A DNA stretch of 64,000 nt from JAWPMT01 sp965215825 (GCA_965215825.1 CBDCEM010000003.1:1736001-1800000); one strand, 5' to 3'. Counted from the stretch's first letter, positions 39,346 through 49,187 are shown. The notes: generated from the letters alone by a model not told the origin. Numbers and translations are program-made.

Positions 39346-40433
39346 ATTGCTACTTGAGTAAGCATATCGATGACTTCCTGTGTATCAGCTTTAATGTCCA
39401 AAAGATTTTGGTGCATTTGCGCAAGAGGTTCTGAATCAAATCCGGTTTTTCCCCATTCTTCGAAGGACATACCCAATCCCAGTGATTGCCAGAGAAGCGC
39501 GTTATCCTTTTCATATCTTCCGTAATGTTCAAGGAAGATCAAGGGTGTGGCAGCGTGCAGAGAATCCATAATTGTGGCACCACCAGGTTTACTGATGATA
39601 GCTTTCGACGATTGAATGATCTGAAAAATGGGAGAGCATCCCTGAAATTCATATTCGGTAGTTTTGTCCTTACCATTTGCATCTTTAACAACCATGGGAG
39701 GGAACGTATGTTTCCCACCTTTTCCTCTGCTCCAGGCATTCCAGCCAGGCTGTTGCTGGTAATAGCTGATTTCAGCAGAATTTAGCAAATCTGCATCTTC
39801 ATAAGCCACCATGTTCAAATGGAAATGGTCAGAAATCGACGATTCCAATGTGTTTTGGTAAGTCCCAATTCCCCAACCTCCTCCATGTATTAAAAGCTCA
39901 GGCTTCCGCTCTGTGAAAGGAATAATAGGGAGTTGTGTACCGATTGTGTAATGAACTGTTTCCGACTCCAAACGGAATAGCCAGTTATTGGTGAAATTCG
40001 AATTTAGATGTTGATGGAGTTTCCAGGATGCTGAAGGCGTTGCATCCATGTGTATAATTTCGACATTGATGTCCATCAGATGCGAATATTCTGCCATGAA
40101 TTGATCTACGATCGATATCCAAAAACCAGAAAACACCAACAGATGAATAGAATCAGTAGCACTCCAATGCTGATACAGTTGCTGAAGTTTGTTCTCATCA
40201 TAACTGCTTTTGATATCTGAAGATACCTTTTGTGCCATTTTAGCGAAAGCGAAACTTTGATGGATCTGTTTTTTTAGTTCCGTAAGTTTAGTTTGCGCCT
40301 GCTCCCGAAAGAAGGATTCAAGGACATAGGTTTCAGTTGAAAAGCCACGACTCGTCATTTGCCTTTCTAGCATCACAGCTGGTATATATGTGCCTAAGGT
40401 GACACCAGATGACAACAAGCAAAACTGTTCCAT
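39342..40433 (-). CDS. GT-B glycosyltransferase (MurG/UGT-like)
   Basis: The 363-residue protein has an N-terminal acceptor half (FCLLSSGVTLGTYIPAVML) and a C-terminal nucleotide-sugar half. The latter contains LLIHGGGWGIGTYQ and the donor-binding stretch AIISKPGGATIMDSLHAATPL, as in MurG, UGT and GT28-like enzymes (S-K-P-G-G-x-x-x-x-D). No membrane helix is evident. It sits between the membrane hydroxylase (2 bp) and the oxidoreductase (4-bp overlap). It probably glycosylates the lipid or polyketide part; donor and acceptor are unknown. Confidence 0.75.
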   Translation of the reverse strand: MEQFCLLSSGVTLGTYIPAVMLERQMTSRGFSTETYVLESFFREQAQTKLTELKKQIHQSFAFAKMAQKVSSDIKSSYDENKLQQLYQHWSATDSIHLLVFSGFWISIVDQFMAEYSHLMDINVEIIHMDATPSASWKLHQHLNSNFTNNWLFRLESETVHYTIGTQLPIIPFTERKPELLIHGGGWGIGTYQNTLESSISDHFHLNMVAYEDADLLNSAEISYYQQQPGWNAWSRGKGGKHTFPPMVVKDANGKDKTTEYEFQGCSPIFQIIQSSKAIISKPGGATIMDSLHAATPLIFLEHYGRYEKDNALLWQSLGLGMSFEEWGKTGFDSEPLAQMHQNLLDIKADTQEVIDMLTQVAI

Positions 40434-40435
40434 GA

Positions 40436-41323
40436 TTATCCTTTAGAAGACCGAAAGTAGGAAATGAAGCGTCGATACCAATCCAGTTGCGCTTGCACAT
40501 AGGGCATTTGGTGCGTCTTGTCATGGGCCACTCCTAATTCGCTTACGCTTTCTCTCGGGTCGCTATAAGTGCCAAATAAAATGTCCCAGAAAATGAGTGT
40601 ATTGCCCATATTCTTATCGACATGTTCGTCTTTGATTGAGTGATGAATCCGGTGAAAACGAGGTGATACGACGATGAATCGCCCTATGAATCCCCAGCCC
40701 CAATCTAATTGAGAATGCACAAGCAAACTGTGAATGTACCTGATGACCAATATCCATAGATAACTCATGACATGATTGTAGCCGATCAGCAGAAAGACTA
40801 GCCCTCCGAAAAAGCCGACATATGCAGCATGCAAAATATGAAATCGGTGCAAAGTGATCATGTTAAAGGACTTTGCCGTGTGATGAAACTTGTGGAAATT
40901 CCATAATACGGGAACTTTGTGCATCAACCAATGCCTCCAATAGTAGAAAAAGTCGATGATGATGTAGGCGATGATATCCCTGGCCAGACCTGGTTCTACT
41001 TTTAAGATCAGATCAATACCCGTTTGCGTTTTGATCCAGCCAGTGAGTTTATAGAAAATTCCAAATGTACAAATCGCTGCCGTGATTTTGATCAATCCGC
41101 TAATGTCCATCAGGTAGCTGATCAAATCCGTCTTACTGGAATTATCATTGAAAGAGAATATCCGTTTGATAGAACTCTTTTCATATCCCAGGATCATCGC
41201 TTCGAGAATCAAAGCCCCGATCGACAGGCCGAGAAATAGAAATAAATGCTGGAAATTAAAGTCCCTGTATCCGGAAACAGCCAATACTTTGTCCCGGATG
41301 AATGAATAGTAATCGGATTCCAT
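40436..41323 (-). CDS. Fatty-acid-hydroxylase/sterol-desaturase superfamily membrane protein
   Basis: The 295-residue protein has four to five hydrophobic helices. It carries the superfamily's histidine clusters for a di-iron centre: HWLMH (HxxxH), HKFHH (HxxHH) and HRIHH (HxxHH), plus an extra HRFHILH. Members hydroxylate or desaturate lipid chains using oxygen. It follows the discrete ACP by 40 bp and precedes the glycosyltransferase by 2 bp. In this setting it may hydroxylate the acyl chain that is later glycosylated or sulfated. Confidence 0.88.
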   Translation of the reverse strand: MESDYYSFIRDKVLAVSGYRDFNFQHLFLFLGLSIGALILEAMILGYEKSSIKRIFSFNDNSSKTDLISYLMDISGLIKITAAICTFGIFYKLTGWIKTQTGIDLILKVEPGLARDIIAYIIIDFFYYWRHWLMHKVPVLWNFHKFHHTAKSFNMITLHRFHILHAAYVGFFGGLVFLLIGYNHVMSYLWILVIRYIHSLLVHSQLDWGWGFIGRFIVVSPRFHRIHHSIKDEHVDKNMGNTLIFWDILFGTYSDPRESVSELGVAHDKTHQMPYVQAQLDWYRRFISYFRSSKG

Positions 41324-41363
41324 AACTAATGATCTATACCCGATCTACGAGTGTAAATATGAC

Positions 41364-41636
41364 TTAATATCCTTCGGCAGTCGATTCTTGTAAATATTTG
41401 ATCAAGTCTTTAACGGAACTCATTTTATCATAGTCTATGTCATCAAAGTCTACTTCAAGATCAAATTCGTCTTCCAGTTTTAAGAAGAAATTGATCATCT
41501 GTAGAGAATCGAGACCTACATCATGGATGAGGCTCAGGTCATCGGTTAATGTTTCAGTGGTCACTTTAAACTTCAAGGCCACCAGTATATCAGCAAGCGT
41601 TGAACGTACTTCTTCTGTGCTTTTTAAGACTTCCAT
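41364..41636 (-). CDS. Discrete acyl carrier protein
   Basis: A 90-residue acidic protein with the phosphopantetheine site S44 in GLDSLQMINFF and a four-helix ACP pattern. It is separate from the carriers in the PKS and NRPS proteins and sits between the radical SAM and hydroxylase genes. It could carry the starter acyl group or an amino acid activated in trans. No dedicated ligase (AMP-binding) gene is adjacent, but the ATP-grasp protein two genes upstream might act with it. Confidence 0.93.
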   Translation of the reverse strand: MEVLKSTEEVRSTLADILVALKFKVTTETLTDDLSLIHDVGLDSLQMINFFLKLEDEFDLEVDFDDIDYDKMSSVKDLIKYLQESTAEGY

Positions 41637-41663
41637 ATTTAAATTATTTCTAAAGATGATTTT

Positions 41664-42845
41664 TTAAACTCCATTGAGGTAAAGGATGATACATTTGGAA
41701 CAGATCGGAGTAAGCCCCTGGTTGATTACTTCTCTAACCTGATTGTATTTCTCTCCCTTCCAGATTTCTACAAGACCCTGTTCTTTGATATTCCCTGCGC
41801 GGAATTCCGGAAAACTCTGGCAAACAGTGATATCACCACTGGCCAGTACATCGAGTCGGGTGGACGTTCCCAGGCATTGTGATTTGTTCTGGGCCGGCAT
41901 TTTTCCTCCCAGAATATAGTCTTCCAATTCATGTGGTTGAACACTGGGCTGCAGCCGGATACGGATGTCCCAGGTTTTTTCACATAATTTTTGAAAGCCC
42001 TCTTGCAATGCGGGGATACTTTCCGGACTTAGGTGCCATGTGTATTGATGCCAGCTGGGTTTAGTACCCTCGTATTGCAAGTCAATGAACGGTAATTTTT
42101 CTGCGAAAAATTCATCCATTTCATTGGCTGTTTGAGGTGAAATGTACCAGGGAATACCAAAATAAAGGGTATTGATCCTGAGATCTTCTGCCATTTCAGC
42201 GAATTCTGACATACGAGGAATCAATTCGTCGCTCAATACACAATGCATGGACACCAGACCTTTGTATTCTCCCGCTTCCTGTAAGTCCCGTAACAGTTCT
42301 ATGTTTTTCATGGTCCGCTCAAAGGACTTCTTGCCACGGATCATATTGTGTTCTTCGGCAAGTCCATCCACACTTATATCTAAAACCAGATTTTCAGATA
42401 TAGGTAAAAGCGTTTCCATTTGCTTCTCGATGAGCAATCCGTTGGTGCAGACCACTGTCCAGCGTGGATGTTCTTGTAACAATCGTGAATATTCACTCCA
42501 GGCCGAATGAAACAATGGCTCCGTGCCCCACATGAAAATGTTGGAATGTACAGGATCCGTCTCTATCAGGATTTTCTCAAAGTATTCGGGCTCCAGCTCC
42601 ACTTGAGAGAGGTCTTTGGGCAGGTCCTTGTATCTACCCTGATCGTTCCAAAGGAAGCACGTTTTGCACCTGAGGTTACACGCCCTGTTGATTTGCATGC
42701 CAATATCATCAGGTAGATCGAGCGAGTACCGGGGGTCGGTCTTTCTTCCACGCTTGGCTTTCGCCCGAAATTTTATATTTCTTCTTACTCTCCCGTACGA
42801 TTCTACATCGAACTTCACATTGGTTCTCGGTTCTGTAATAATCAT
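41664..42845 (-). CDS. Radical SAM/SPASM domain protein
   Basis: The 393-residue protein has the radical SAM cluster C56-x3-C60-x2-C63 (ACNLRCKTCF) at the start of a partial TIM barrel. A C-terminal SPASM/twitch region carries further cysteines (SQCLG, ITVCQSFPEF, ICSKCIILYL) for auxiliary Fe-S binding. Between them are SPASM-family features FRAGNIKEQG and LVEIWKGEKY. The family modifies peptides or small molecules by radical chemistry. Lying between an ATP-grasp protein and a discrete ACP, it may act on a carrier-bound or free amino-acyl substrate. The exact reaction cannot be predicted. Confidence 0.9.
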   Translation of the reverse strand: MIITEPRTNVKFDVESYGRVRRNIKFRAKAKRGRKTDPRYSLDLPDDIGMQINRACNLRCKTCFLWNDQGRYKDLPKDLSQVELEPEYFEKILIETDPVHSNIFMWGTEPLFHSAWSEYSRLLQEHPRWTVVCTNGLLIEKQMETLLPISENLVLDISVDGLAEEHNMIRGKKSFERTMKNIELLRDLQEAGEYKGLVSMHCVLSDELIPRMSEFAEMAEDLRINTLYFGIPWYISPQTANEMDEFFAEKLPFIDLQYEGTKPSWHQYTWHLSPESIPALQEGFQKLCEKTWDIRIRLQPSVQPHELEDYILGGKMPAQNKSQCLGTSTRLDVLASGDITVCQSFPEFRAGNIKEQGLVEIWKGEKYNQVREVINQGLTPICSKCIILYLNGV

Positions 42846-42868
42846 GAATTTTTTAGTTTGATCAAGAA

Positions 42869-44194
42869 TTACTGGACTTTAATTCCCTCGACCCGCAAGG
42901 CGGTGCATAACCGGGAAATGTCCGAATTAGGCGTGTTTTTCTTTGGTTTTACGTGCCACAAATAGAGCCGGGCCCGGTAGGGCTTCTCTGGATTTAACTG
43001 TGAATTGACACGAAGTGTATTGGCGGACAAGATCATTAACCCTTTAGGTGAGTTTTGGGTAAAGCTCAAATCCAATTGATTTAAAATCTTTCGAATAGTT
43101 GCATAAAGTGACTGAAGACCTTGAGGGACAAGCAGAGAAATATGGAATAGCGTTCCTGTGAAATCCTCATTTAAAAAATTGCCGTTGAGTCTTAGATTGA
43201 TCAGACCCATTGACATCCTTGCATTGATCTCCACGATGGGTACGATACTTCGGTTCTTGAGAATCATCGAATCAAAACATACAGGCCCAAAATAACCTTT
43301 CTTGTGTAGCGATTGCAAAGCCTTGTTGATGGTACTGATATAGTCAGATTGCTGAATCAGGTCTTCCCATTGAACATTGAGAGGTCGAATTTGGTTAAAT
43401 GCAAAACCTTCGTTGATCATTTCCTGAAAACCCAGAAAAGTGAGGGTGCCGTCGGGACTGATTTCCCAATGAGATGAAAAATCAATGATCTTATCGAGGA
43501 AAGGCTCCATGATTAGTGCAACCTGTTTGTTTTTGCCTTCTTGTCTGGTGAAATGCTTTTTCAGTTGTTGCAATGACTTTTCTGAATCGATGATCAGATT
43601 GCCATTCCCGGCAACACCAAATGATTCTTTCAATACGATTCGTCGAAAATCTTGCATTAAAAGCTCCCCTTCAACCATGATTTCTTTGCTGGATGTCAAG
43701 GCCTTTCCACGATACTCCGGGTCCCAGGTTTGCGACAGTTTTGTAGAATAGGTTTTGCTGTTAATCTCAGCTACCAGTTCGTGGGAAGGGAGAGGGTTAC
43801 TGTTGAGTTGATCGGTCAACGCGGTGATCCCAAGGGTAATAGAATACGGTTTTAACTGATAGTAGGAATCAGTGAGATTCAAGTTGCCTGATTCCAAAGC
43901 ATCCGATATGCATTGAAAACCTTCGTGGCCATTTAGAGAGGGGGTAACTACAGGTTCAGCATTGGTTTGGAACCCTAGTCCAATGTCATTCAGGTATGTT
44001 TTGTGCTCAGCCATGAAACCAAAGCGTGTGAGCAGGTAGTCTTTGGAGTTGTCGGTTGTGACCGCCAGAAGGTCATCCATCGCATAGATCAGGTTTCTGT
44101 GCTGCGGGTCAATGACTGACGGAAATCCTGCCATATCGGATGGTTTCCAGAAGTATTCAGCATTGAATGTGCCAAGAAGTAAATTCCGTATCAA
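42869..44194 (-). CDS. ATP-grasp-like ligase
   Basis: The 441-residue protein has ATP-grasp features in its second half. These are a lysine and glycine-rich loop RIVLKESFGVAGNG (about 185-198), a strand VALIMEPFLD (about 228-237), then YFGPVCFDSMI and the metal-binding end IVPIVEINARMSMG (about 330-345). Such enzymes join a carboxylate to an amine through an acylphosphate. The first half (about 1-150) matches nothing I recognise. It precedes the radical SAM gene by 23 bp on the same strand, so a peptide- or amide-forming step in this pathway is plausible. Confidence 0.65.
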   Translation of the reverse strand: MIRNLLLGTFNAEYFWKPSDMAGFPSVIDPQHRNLIYAMDDLLAVTTDNSKDYLLTRFGFMAEHKTYLNDIGLGFQTNAEPVVTPSLNGHEGFQCISDALESGNLNLTDSYYQLKPYSITLGITALTDQLNSNPLPSHELVAEINSKTYSTKLSQTWDPEYRGKALTSSKEIMVEGELLMQDFRRIVLKESFGVAGNGNLIIDSEKSLQQLKKHFTRQEGKNKQVALIMEPFLDKIIDFSSHWEISPDGTLTFLGFQEMINEGFAFNQIRPLNVQWEDLIQQSDYISTINKALQSLHKKGYFGPVCFDSMILKNRSIVPIVEINARMSMGLINLRLNGNFLNEDFTGTLFHISLLVPQGLQSLYATIRKILNQLDLSFTQNSPKGLMILSANTLRVNSQLNPEKPYRARLYLWHVKPKKNTPNSDISRLCTALRVEGIKVQ

Positions 44195-44230
44195 ATTTTG
44201 ATGAATTTCAGTTGTAGCTACAAATGCTCC

Positions 44231-45361
44231 TCAACTTCGGAGTTGATAGCATTTCTCATGCTGTGATATGAATTGTTGGAATGAGTATTGATTTGAAGAA
44301 ATTTTATTTTTCGCGCTCTGACCTATTCGTGTTGCCAACGATTTGTTGTCCATAAGCTCCATAATTTTCATACTTAGCACCTGAGTACTTTGCTGCCCCA
44401 CTAAAACCGCCGTGTCCCCATCTACAAACAGGTCTTCGTGCCCAAGGTCTGTCGCTACTATTGGTTTAGCAAAGTGCATGGCCTCCAGGTAACTGTAGGG
44501 GAGACCTTCCCAAAGACTTGTGCTTACAATAAGATCACATACGGCATAAACTTCCTCGACCCGGTCCACGTGGCCAAGTAATTTGAAGTGATCGTACAAG
44601 TCCATTTCTACAATCTTTTCAAAAAGTTTACTTCGTAGATTGCCATCTCCGGCGATGATGAAAACTACTTCTGGTTTGCTTTTAATCACATGTTGAGCTG
44701 CTTCGATTAACATCTCCCAGTTCTTTTGCTCAGTAAGCCGACCAACCGCGCCAACTGTGTACCGTCCCCGAATACCCCATCTTTCTTTAGATCTATTGAT
44801 GTCGACCAGAAATTGGTATTCATTAAAATTGATGGAATTGTTGATGTTGATCAGTTTTTCCGGCTCGCATATCCTTTCCTTCAATGCCCAATTAAGTTCA
44901 TTTTTAGAAACGATGATTTGATCAGTCAAGCTGGCAAGGAATCGTTCGATAAATACAAACAACTTCCTTGCTGTGCCTGTAGACTGGAAATAGAAACAGT
45001 GAGGTGTATACAGGATACGCGTACATTTGGCAAGCCACGCTGCCATGCGGAATATGGCCCCGGCTTTAGAGCTGTGGGCATGAACTACATCATAATTATG
45101 TGTCTTGATCTGTTGATATACCCGGTGAAAGGCCATTATATCCATCCAGGGGTTGATTCTCGTCGCCATGGGGATCACCTGGACACGGACATGGTTAATT
45201 TTCATTTTCCGGATCTCTTCGGAAATGTCATTGCCCCGCGAGTTTGAAAGCATCACGGTCAATTCAAATTTGCTTTTATTAAGATTGGATGCCAAATAAA
45301 CCACGTGTTTTAACGAGCCTCCTTCGGTCGCTTCCAGTCCGATGAGTATCTTCGTTTTCAT
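44231..45361 (-). CDS. GT4-family glycosyltransferase
   Basis: The 376-residue GT-B protein starts with the GT4 acceptor-side pattern (ILIGLEATEGGSLKHVVYLA, HAHSSKAGAIFRMAA). The donor side contains VGRLTEQKNWEMLIEAA and SLWEGLPYSYLEAMHFAKP, the EX7E motif of retaining GT4 enzymes that use nucleotide-activated sugars. It shares an ATGA overlap with the next upstream GT4 gene. Probable role: adding a sugar to the glycan part of the product. Donor and acceptor are not deducible. Confidence 0.85.
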   Translation of the reverse strand: MKTKILIGLEATEGGSLKHVVYLASNLNKSKFELTVMLSNSRGNDISEEIRKMKINHVRVQVIPMATRINPWMDIMAFHRVYQQIKTHNYDVVHAHSSKAGAIFRMAAWLAKCTRILYTPHCFYFQSTGTARKLFVFIERFLASLTDQIIVSKNELNWALKERICEPEKLININNSINFNEYQFLVDINRSKERWGIRGRYTVGAVGRLTEQKNWEMLIEAAQHVIKSKPEVVFIIAGDGNLRSKLFEKIVEMDLYDHFKLLGHVDRVEEVYAVCDLIVSTSLWEGLPYSYLEAMHFAKPIVATDLGHEDLFVDGDTAVLVGQQSTQVLSMKIMELMDNKSLATRIGQSAKNKISSNQYSFQQFISQHEKCYQLRS

Positions 45362-46527
45362 GAAGCCATCGCAGTTTTTAAGATCACTTCTATCTTTTTA
45401 TTACTGACATTTAAGTCGAATTCTTCTTCAAGTTGCTTTCGGGCGGCTTTTCTGATTTGATCGTAGAGTTTCGGATCTGCGTAAAGCGTCTTGATGTGTT
45501 GAACTATACCCTCAACGTTTCCCGATTGGAAGAGCATACCTGTTTCGCGATGCGTGATGATTTCGGGGATTCCTGAGAGGTCGCTGGCAATTACGGGAAC
45601 CCCAATGGCCATGGCCTCTAACATTACATTAGGCATGCCATCCATGTCCATGTTTCTGGCTTGAACCGACGGACATACCAGTAAATCATGAGTTTGGTAA
45701 TAGCTTCTAAGGTCTTTGTGGGAAACATATCCGATAAACCTTACTTGATTTGATAAGTCCAATTCTTTTGCAGTAGCAGCAAGCTTTTTTGCTAACGGGC
45801 CGGATCCGGCAAAGGTGCATTCTACCGGTATTCCGGATGACTTCAAATGGTGGATGGCCTCAATAAGTAAATGAATCCCTTTTTTCTCAACTAACCTTCC
45901 TACATAGAGTAATTTAATATGACCAGTTGCGATGCGTTTCACTTCCTGAAAAGGCCAATTTTCCATGGATATGCCATGGTGAATACAGTGAATATTTTTG
46001 TTCAGAGGCGAGATCTTCTGCAGGTACGTCTTACCAAATTGTGTACAGGTAATAACAAATTTGGCCTGATCGATGTAAGCATGAAGTTTCTTTGCATCGT
46101 TCACATAGAGGTCTTTCGCATGCGCCGTGAAGCTAAAATCTGTTCCAAGTTCTTTTGATAGAAACTGTGCGATCTCTGTAGGGATAAAGGCAAAATGTGC
46201 GTGGACATGCCGGATGTCTACCAATTTCATTTTGGACTTGACCACTTTAGCAATGGCAACTACTTTTAGCTGATGTAGAAAACTTCTTATACTTCCGGAT
46301 TCGGAATACCTGAAAACCGGCCAACGAAGCATACACTTTATCGCCTGCAACAACACTTCGAAGTTTTTGATGTAGACCACCGGTAGGTGTTGGGTATTGG
46401 GGGTAGAAGTTTCTTTCTTCAACGCCACGATGATTAGCCGAACCCCGTCCTGATGTAGTCCGGAGATCTCATTGGTAATGAAATGTTCCGTTTTTGATGG
46501 AAATTTTTCTACGATGTAGAGTAGCAT
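45358..46527 (-). CDS. GT4-family glycosyltransferase
   Basis: The 389-residue GT-B enzyme has the donor-side signature LLYVGRLVEKKGIHLLIEAI and the EX7E stretch MPNVMLEAMAIGVPVIASDL, then GIPEII. The N-terminal half contains HVHAHFAFIPTEIAQF and FTAHAKDLY, a pattern common in colanic-acid-type GT4 enzymes (WcaL-like). It starts directly after the flippase gene (no gap) and overlaps the next GT by 4 bp. Role: sugar transfer in glycan assembly. Confidence 0.87.
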   Translation of the reverse strand: MLLYIVEKFPSKTEHFITNEISGLHQDGVRLIIVALKKETSTPNTQHLPVVYIKNFEVLLQAIKCMLRWPVFRYSESGSIRSFLHQLKVVAIAKVVKSKMKLVDIRHVHAHFAFIPTEIAQFLSKELGTDFSFTAHAKDLYVNDAKKLHAYIDQAKFVITCTQFGKTYLQKISPLNKNIHCIHHGISMENWPFQEVKRIATGHIKLLYVGRLVEKKGIHLLIEAIHHLKSSGIPVECTFAGSGPLAKKLAATAKELDLSNQVRFIGYVSHKDLRSYYQTHDLLVCPSVQARNMDMDGMPNVMLEAMAIGVPVIASDLSGIPEIITHRETGMLFQSGNVEGIVQHIKTLYADPKLYDQIRKAARKQLEEEFDLNVSNKKIEVILKTAMAS

Positions 46528-48063
46528 TTATGAGTAGGAAACCACCGGGAAGCGGAGGTGAGTCAACTTGAGTACGGCGAAATAAACGAGGCCTGATGAA
46601 ATAAAGATTGCTCCCAGATTGACGAACTGAGCTATAAACCCGTGTCCGGGAAGCAGGGTCCATTGATAATGATCCATACCCAGCATCATCATACCTGCTA
46701 CAGCGCCGGCAATCATAGATTTGATGAATGTGTTTTTAAGACAGTGCAGATGAATGAACCCTCGCCATTGCAATATGAGTAGCAAAGCAATGTTTTTAAT
46801 CGTTTTTTGAATGATGAACGCAAGAGGGATGGCGATATATCCCAGAGGGCCAATCAGGAATATGGTGAGTACGATATTCAAAACTACACAAGCAATTCCC
46901 GCAACGATTGGTGTTTTCATGTCCGCATTTCCGTAATAAAATATTACGATGATGGTTTCAACAGCCAGAAAGATCAACCCTATGGCGTAAATCGTCATGG
47001 GCTTGGAAGTTAACAGGGTAGAATTGATATCAAAGGCTCCTCGTTCGAAGATCAGTCGAATAAGAGCCTCAGAATTAATTACGAAGAAAAAGCTTAAGGG
47101 AATGAATACGATAATGATCCATTGGAGGCTTCCTACCAGTAGTTTACGTTGCTTTTCTGATTCTCCCTTTTTTGACATTTCAGCGAAGTAGGGGAACACC
47201 ACAATACTCAGAATGTAAGGAAACAGAAGGATGGGCAGCTCCACAATTTTCTTAGCAAAACTTAAGGCTGAAATGGTACCTTCCATAAGTTTCGAAGCGA
47301 ATACATTGTCAATGATACCGCTGGCCTGTGAGAACAAGACGCCTATTACCAGGGGCCAGGTCAGTACCCAGACCGAACGAGCATGTAGCGTTTTCCAGCC
47401 GAGGTGATTGGGCTTGTATTCTTTCAGAAGGATCTTCATATGAAATGCCAACTTCCCGATAGCACCTACCATCATTCCAATCCCGATTCCAATGATGCCC
47501 AGAAACTTGAAAAAGAAGAGCAGTGCCAGAATGATTGCGCCCTTGAAGATGAATTCACCTGAGGCCGGAGCAACAAATCTTTTTAGTCCATTAAGAGTAA
47601 TGTTGGTTAAAATGGACAAATTCAGGAATATGATTGCGGGAATGGAAACTTTGAGTAATCCTGCCGCCATCAATACCTTATCAGCAACAAATCCCGGAGC
47701 AAGGAATCGTATGGTTTCAGTATCAAAAACCATCACAAAAACACTAATGGAAATAGAAACAGCTACAATGAGCAATCCGATGAAAGTGAACAATTCCCAG
47801 GCTTGTTGATGTTTTCCTTTAGTCCTTAAATCAAGGAATACATTTAGAAATCCAGGCTCTACGATTTCGCGAAATAAAATGTAAAGGCTCAGTACCAGGG
47901 TAATCACTACGGTATATACATCCACCATAGAGGAGGTGCCCCAGAAGTAAGCTAAGAGGAGTTTTTCTCCGTATCCTAATAGTTTAATTCCCAGTGTGAT
48001 CAGCAACAGACCCACTGTTGACGCGACAATTTTCTCTTTAAATAGCTTTTTGATCTTTTCCAT
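46528..48063 (-). CDS. MurJ/MviN-like lipid-linked precursor flippase
   Basis: The 511-residue polytopic protein has 13-14 predicted helices (for example VGLLLITLGIKLLGYGEKLLLAYFW, IGIGMMVGAIGKLAF, VLTWPLVIGVLFSQASGIIDN, IACVVLNIVLTIFLIG). It has the MOP-superfamily pattern of MurJ/Wzx proteins, including VYTVV near the first helices and the NITLNGLKRF loop. These flip lipid-linked sugars across the inner membrane. Four GT4 genes surround it, so a glycan-carrying lipid is its likely cargo rather than peptidoglycan precursor. Confidence 0.82.
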   Translation of the reverse strand: MEKIKKLFKEKIVASTVGLLLITLGIKLLGYGEKLLLAYFWGTSSMVDVYTVVITLVLSLYILFREIVEPGFLNVFLDLRTKGKHQQAWELFTFIGLLIVAVSISISVFVMVFDTETIRFLAPGFVADKVLMAAGLLKVSIPAIIFLNLSILTNITLNGLKRFVAPASGEFIFKGAIILALLFFFKFLGIIGIGIGMMVGAIGKLAFHMKILLKEYKPNHLGWKTLHARSVWVLTWPLVIGVLFSQASGIIDNVFASKLMEGTISALSFAKKIVELPILLFPYILSIVVFPYFAEMSKKGESEKQRKLLVGSLQWIIIVFIPLSFFFVINSEALIRLIFERGAFDINSTLLTSKPMTIYAIGLIFLAVETIIVIFYYGNADMKTPIVAGIACVVLNIVLTIFLIGPLGYIAIPLAFIIQKTIKNIALLLILQWRGFIHLHCLKNTFIKSMIAGAVAGMMMLGMDHYQWTLLPGHGFIAQFVNLGAIFISSGLVYFAVLKLTHLRFPVVSYS

Positions 48064-48068
48064 CTTAT

Positions 48069-49187
48069 CTAGGCAGCCGGTGAATTCAGCACTTCTTCGT
48101 AAGTGGTCAGGGTCTCTGAAGCAGTTTTACCCCAATTGAATTGTTTTACCCAGTGCTGTGCCGCGTGAATGTTTTTCTGATCTGGTGTTTTCAATAGGTC
48201 AAAAAGACCTTTCGATATGCTATGAATATCCAGAGGATCAACTTGTCTCGCGTATCCACCCGTGATTTCAGGCAGGGAACCCCGATTAGAGACCAGGACA
48301 GGCGTTCCACAAGCCATAGCTTCAATGACAGGAAGGCCAAATCCTTCGTATAGTGAGGGAAAGACGAAAACTGATGCCTGCTGATATAGCGCCGAAAGAT
48401 CCTTTTGGGCTACATAACCTAATAACATGACATGTGATTGTATTTTCAATCGCTCGATCGTTTCGAAGATCGATTGGTATTTCCAACCAGGTTGTCCCAC
48501 AATGACCAAAGAATAATTTTCGTCCAGATTTGGAAGCACCTGATGGAACGCCTCGATCAAACGAGATAAGTTCTTTTTTGGCTCCAGGTTGCCTACAAAC
48601 AGGCAGTACTTTTCCGGTAAGTTGTATTGCTTACGAATACCATCTGATTTTTCCACTTTAGTGGGGAGGAAAATATTTGGATCTATTCCCAAATAGGTCA
48701 CCTTTACCTTCTCTTCTTCTACTCCGGTATGTCTGATGACGTCTTGCTTTACTTTTTTAGAGACGACCAGCACTTTTCGAGCATTCCGGATGGACCTTTT
48801 GAGTAAGAGCCCGTAGTAGATGGCAGTTTCGTTTTTGCACAAGTCTGGATAATCCAATGATATGGTATCATGAACTGTCAAAATGGAAGGAGCCTGCCAA
48901 TAGAAGGGTAGAATGTAATTTGTGGCGTGGTAGAGATCATATTTGCCCAATCTGAAATCTCGGTTCATCTGCGTTTGTTCATACCAAACTCGCCTCAGCC
49001 TGTGAAAAGATTGCTTCTTCCCAGGATCACAATTTCCCGAGTTAGCAAATTTGCCAGGCTTTATCGGGTCTATTTGCAAGTTGACGGTTATCAAATGTTG
49101 GATTAGATTTTCCGTATACCTGTGCACTCCACTAAAATTTCCGCTCAGGTGCAGGGCATTGAGCAAGATCTTTTTTTTAGCGGGCAT
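48069..49187 (-). CDS. GT4-family glycosyltransferase
   Basis: The 372-residue enzyme begins ILLNALHLSGNFSGVHRYTE, a GT4 opening of mannosyltransferase-like enzymes. It carries LFVGNLEPKKNLSRLIEAF, PSLYEGFGLPVIEAMACGTP (EX7E) and VSNRGSLPEITGG. It overlaps the preceding GT gene by 11 bp and lies 5 bp before the flippase. Sugar donor unknown. Confidence 0.88.
   Translation of the reverse strand: MPAKKKILLNALHLSGNFSGVHRYTENLIQHLITVNLQIDPIKPGKFANSGNCDPGKKQSFHRLRRVWYEQTQMNRDFRLGKYDLYHATNYILPFYWQAPSILTVHDTISLDYPDLCKNETAIYYGLLLKRSIRNARKVLVVSKKVKQDVIRHTGVEEEKVKVTYLGIDPNIFLPTKVEKSDGIRKQYNLPEKYCLFVGNLEPKKNLSRLIEAFHQVLPNLDENYSLVIVGQPGWKYQSIFETIERLKIQSHVMLLGYVAQKDLSALYQQASVFVFPSLYEGFGLPVIEAMACGTPVLVSNRGSLPEITGGYARQVDPLDIHSISKGLFDLLKTPDQKNIHAAQHWVKQFNWGKTASETLTTYEEVLNSPAA

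Noticed and set aside
46528..48063. Housekeeping MurJ of peptidoglycan synthesis
   Set aside because: It lies among four GT4 genes with no cell-wall genes nearby, so a pathway-specific flippase is more likely, though sequence alone cannot exclude it.
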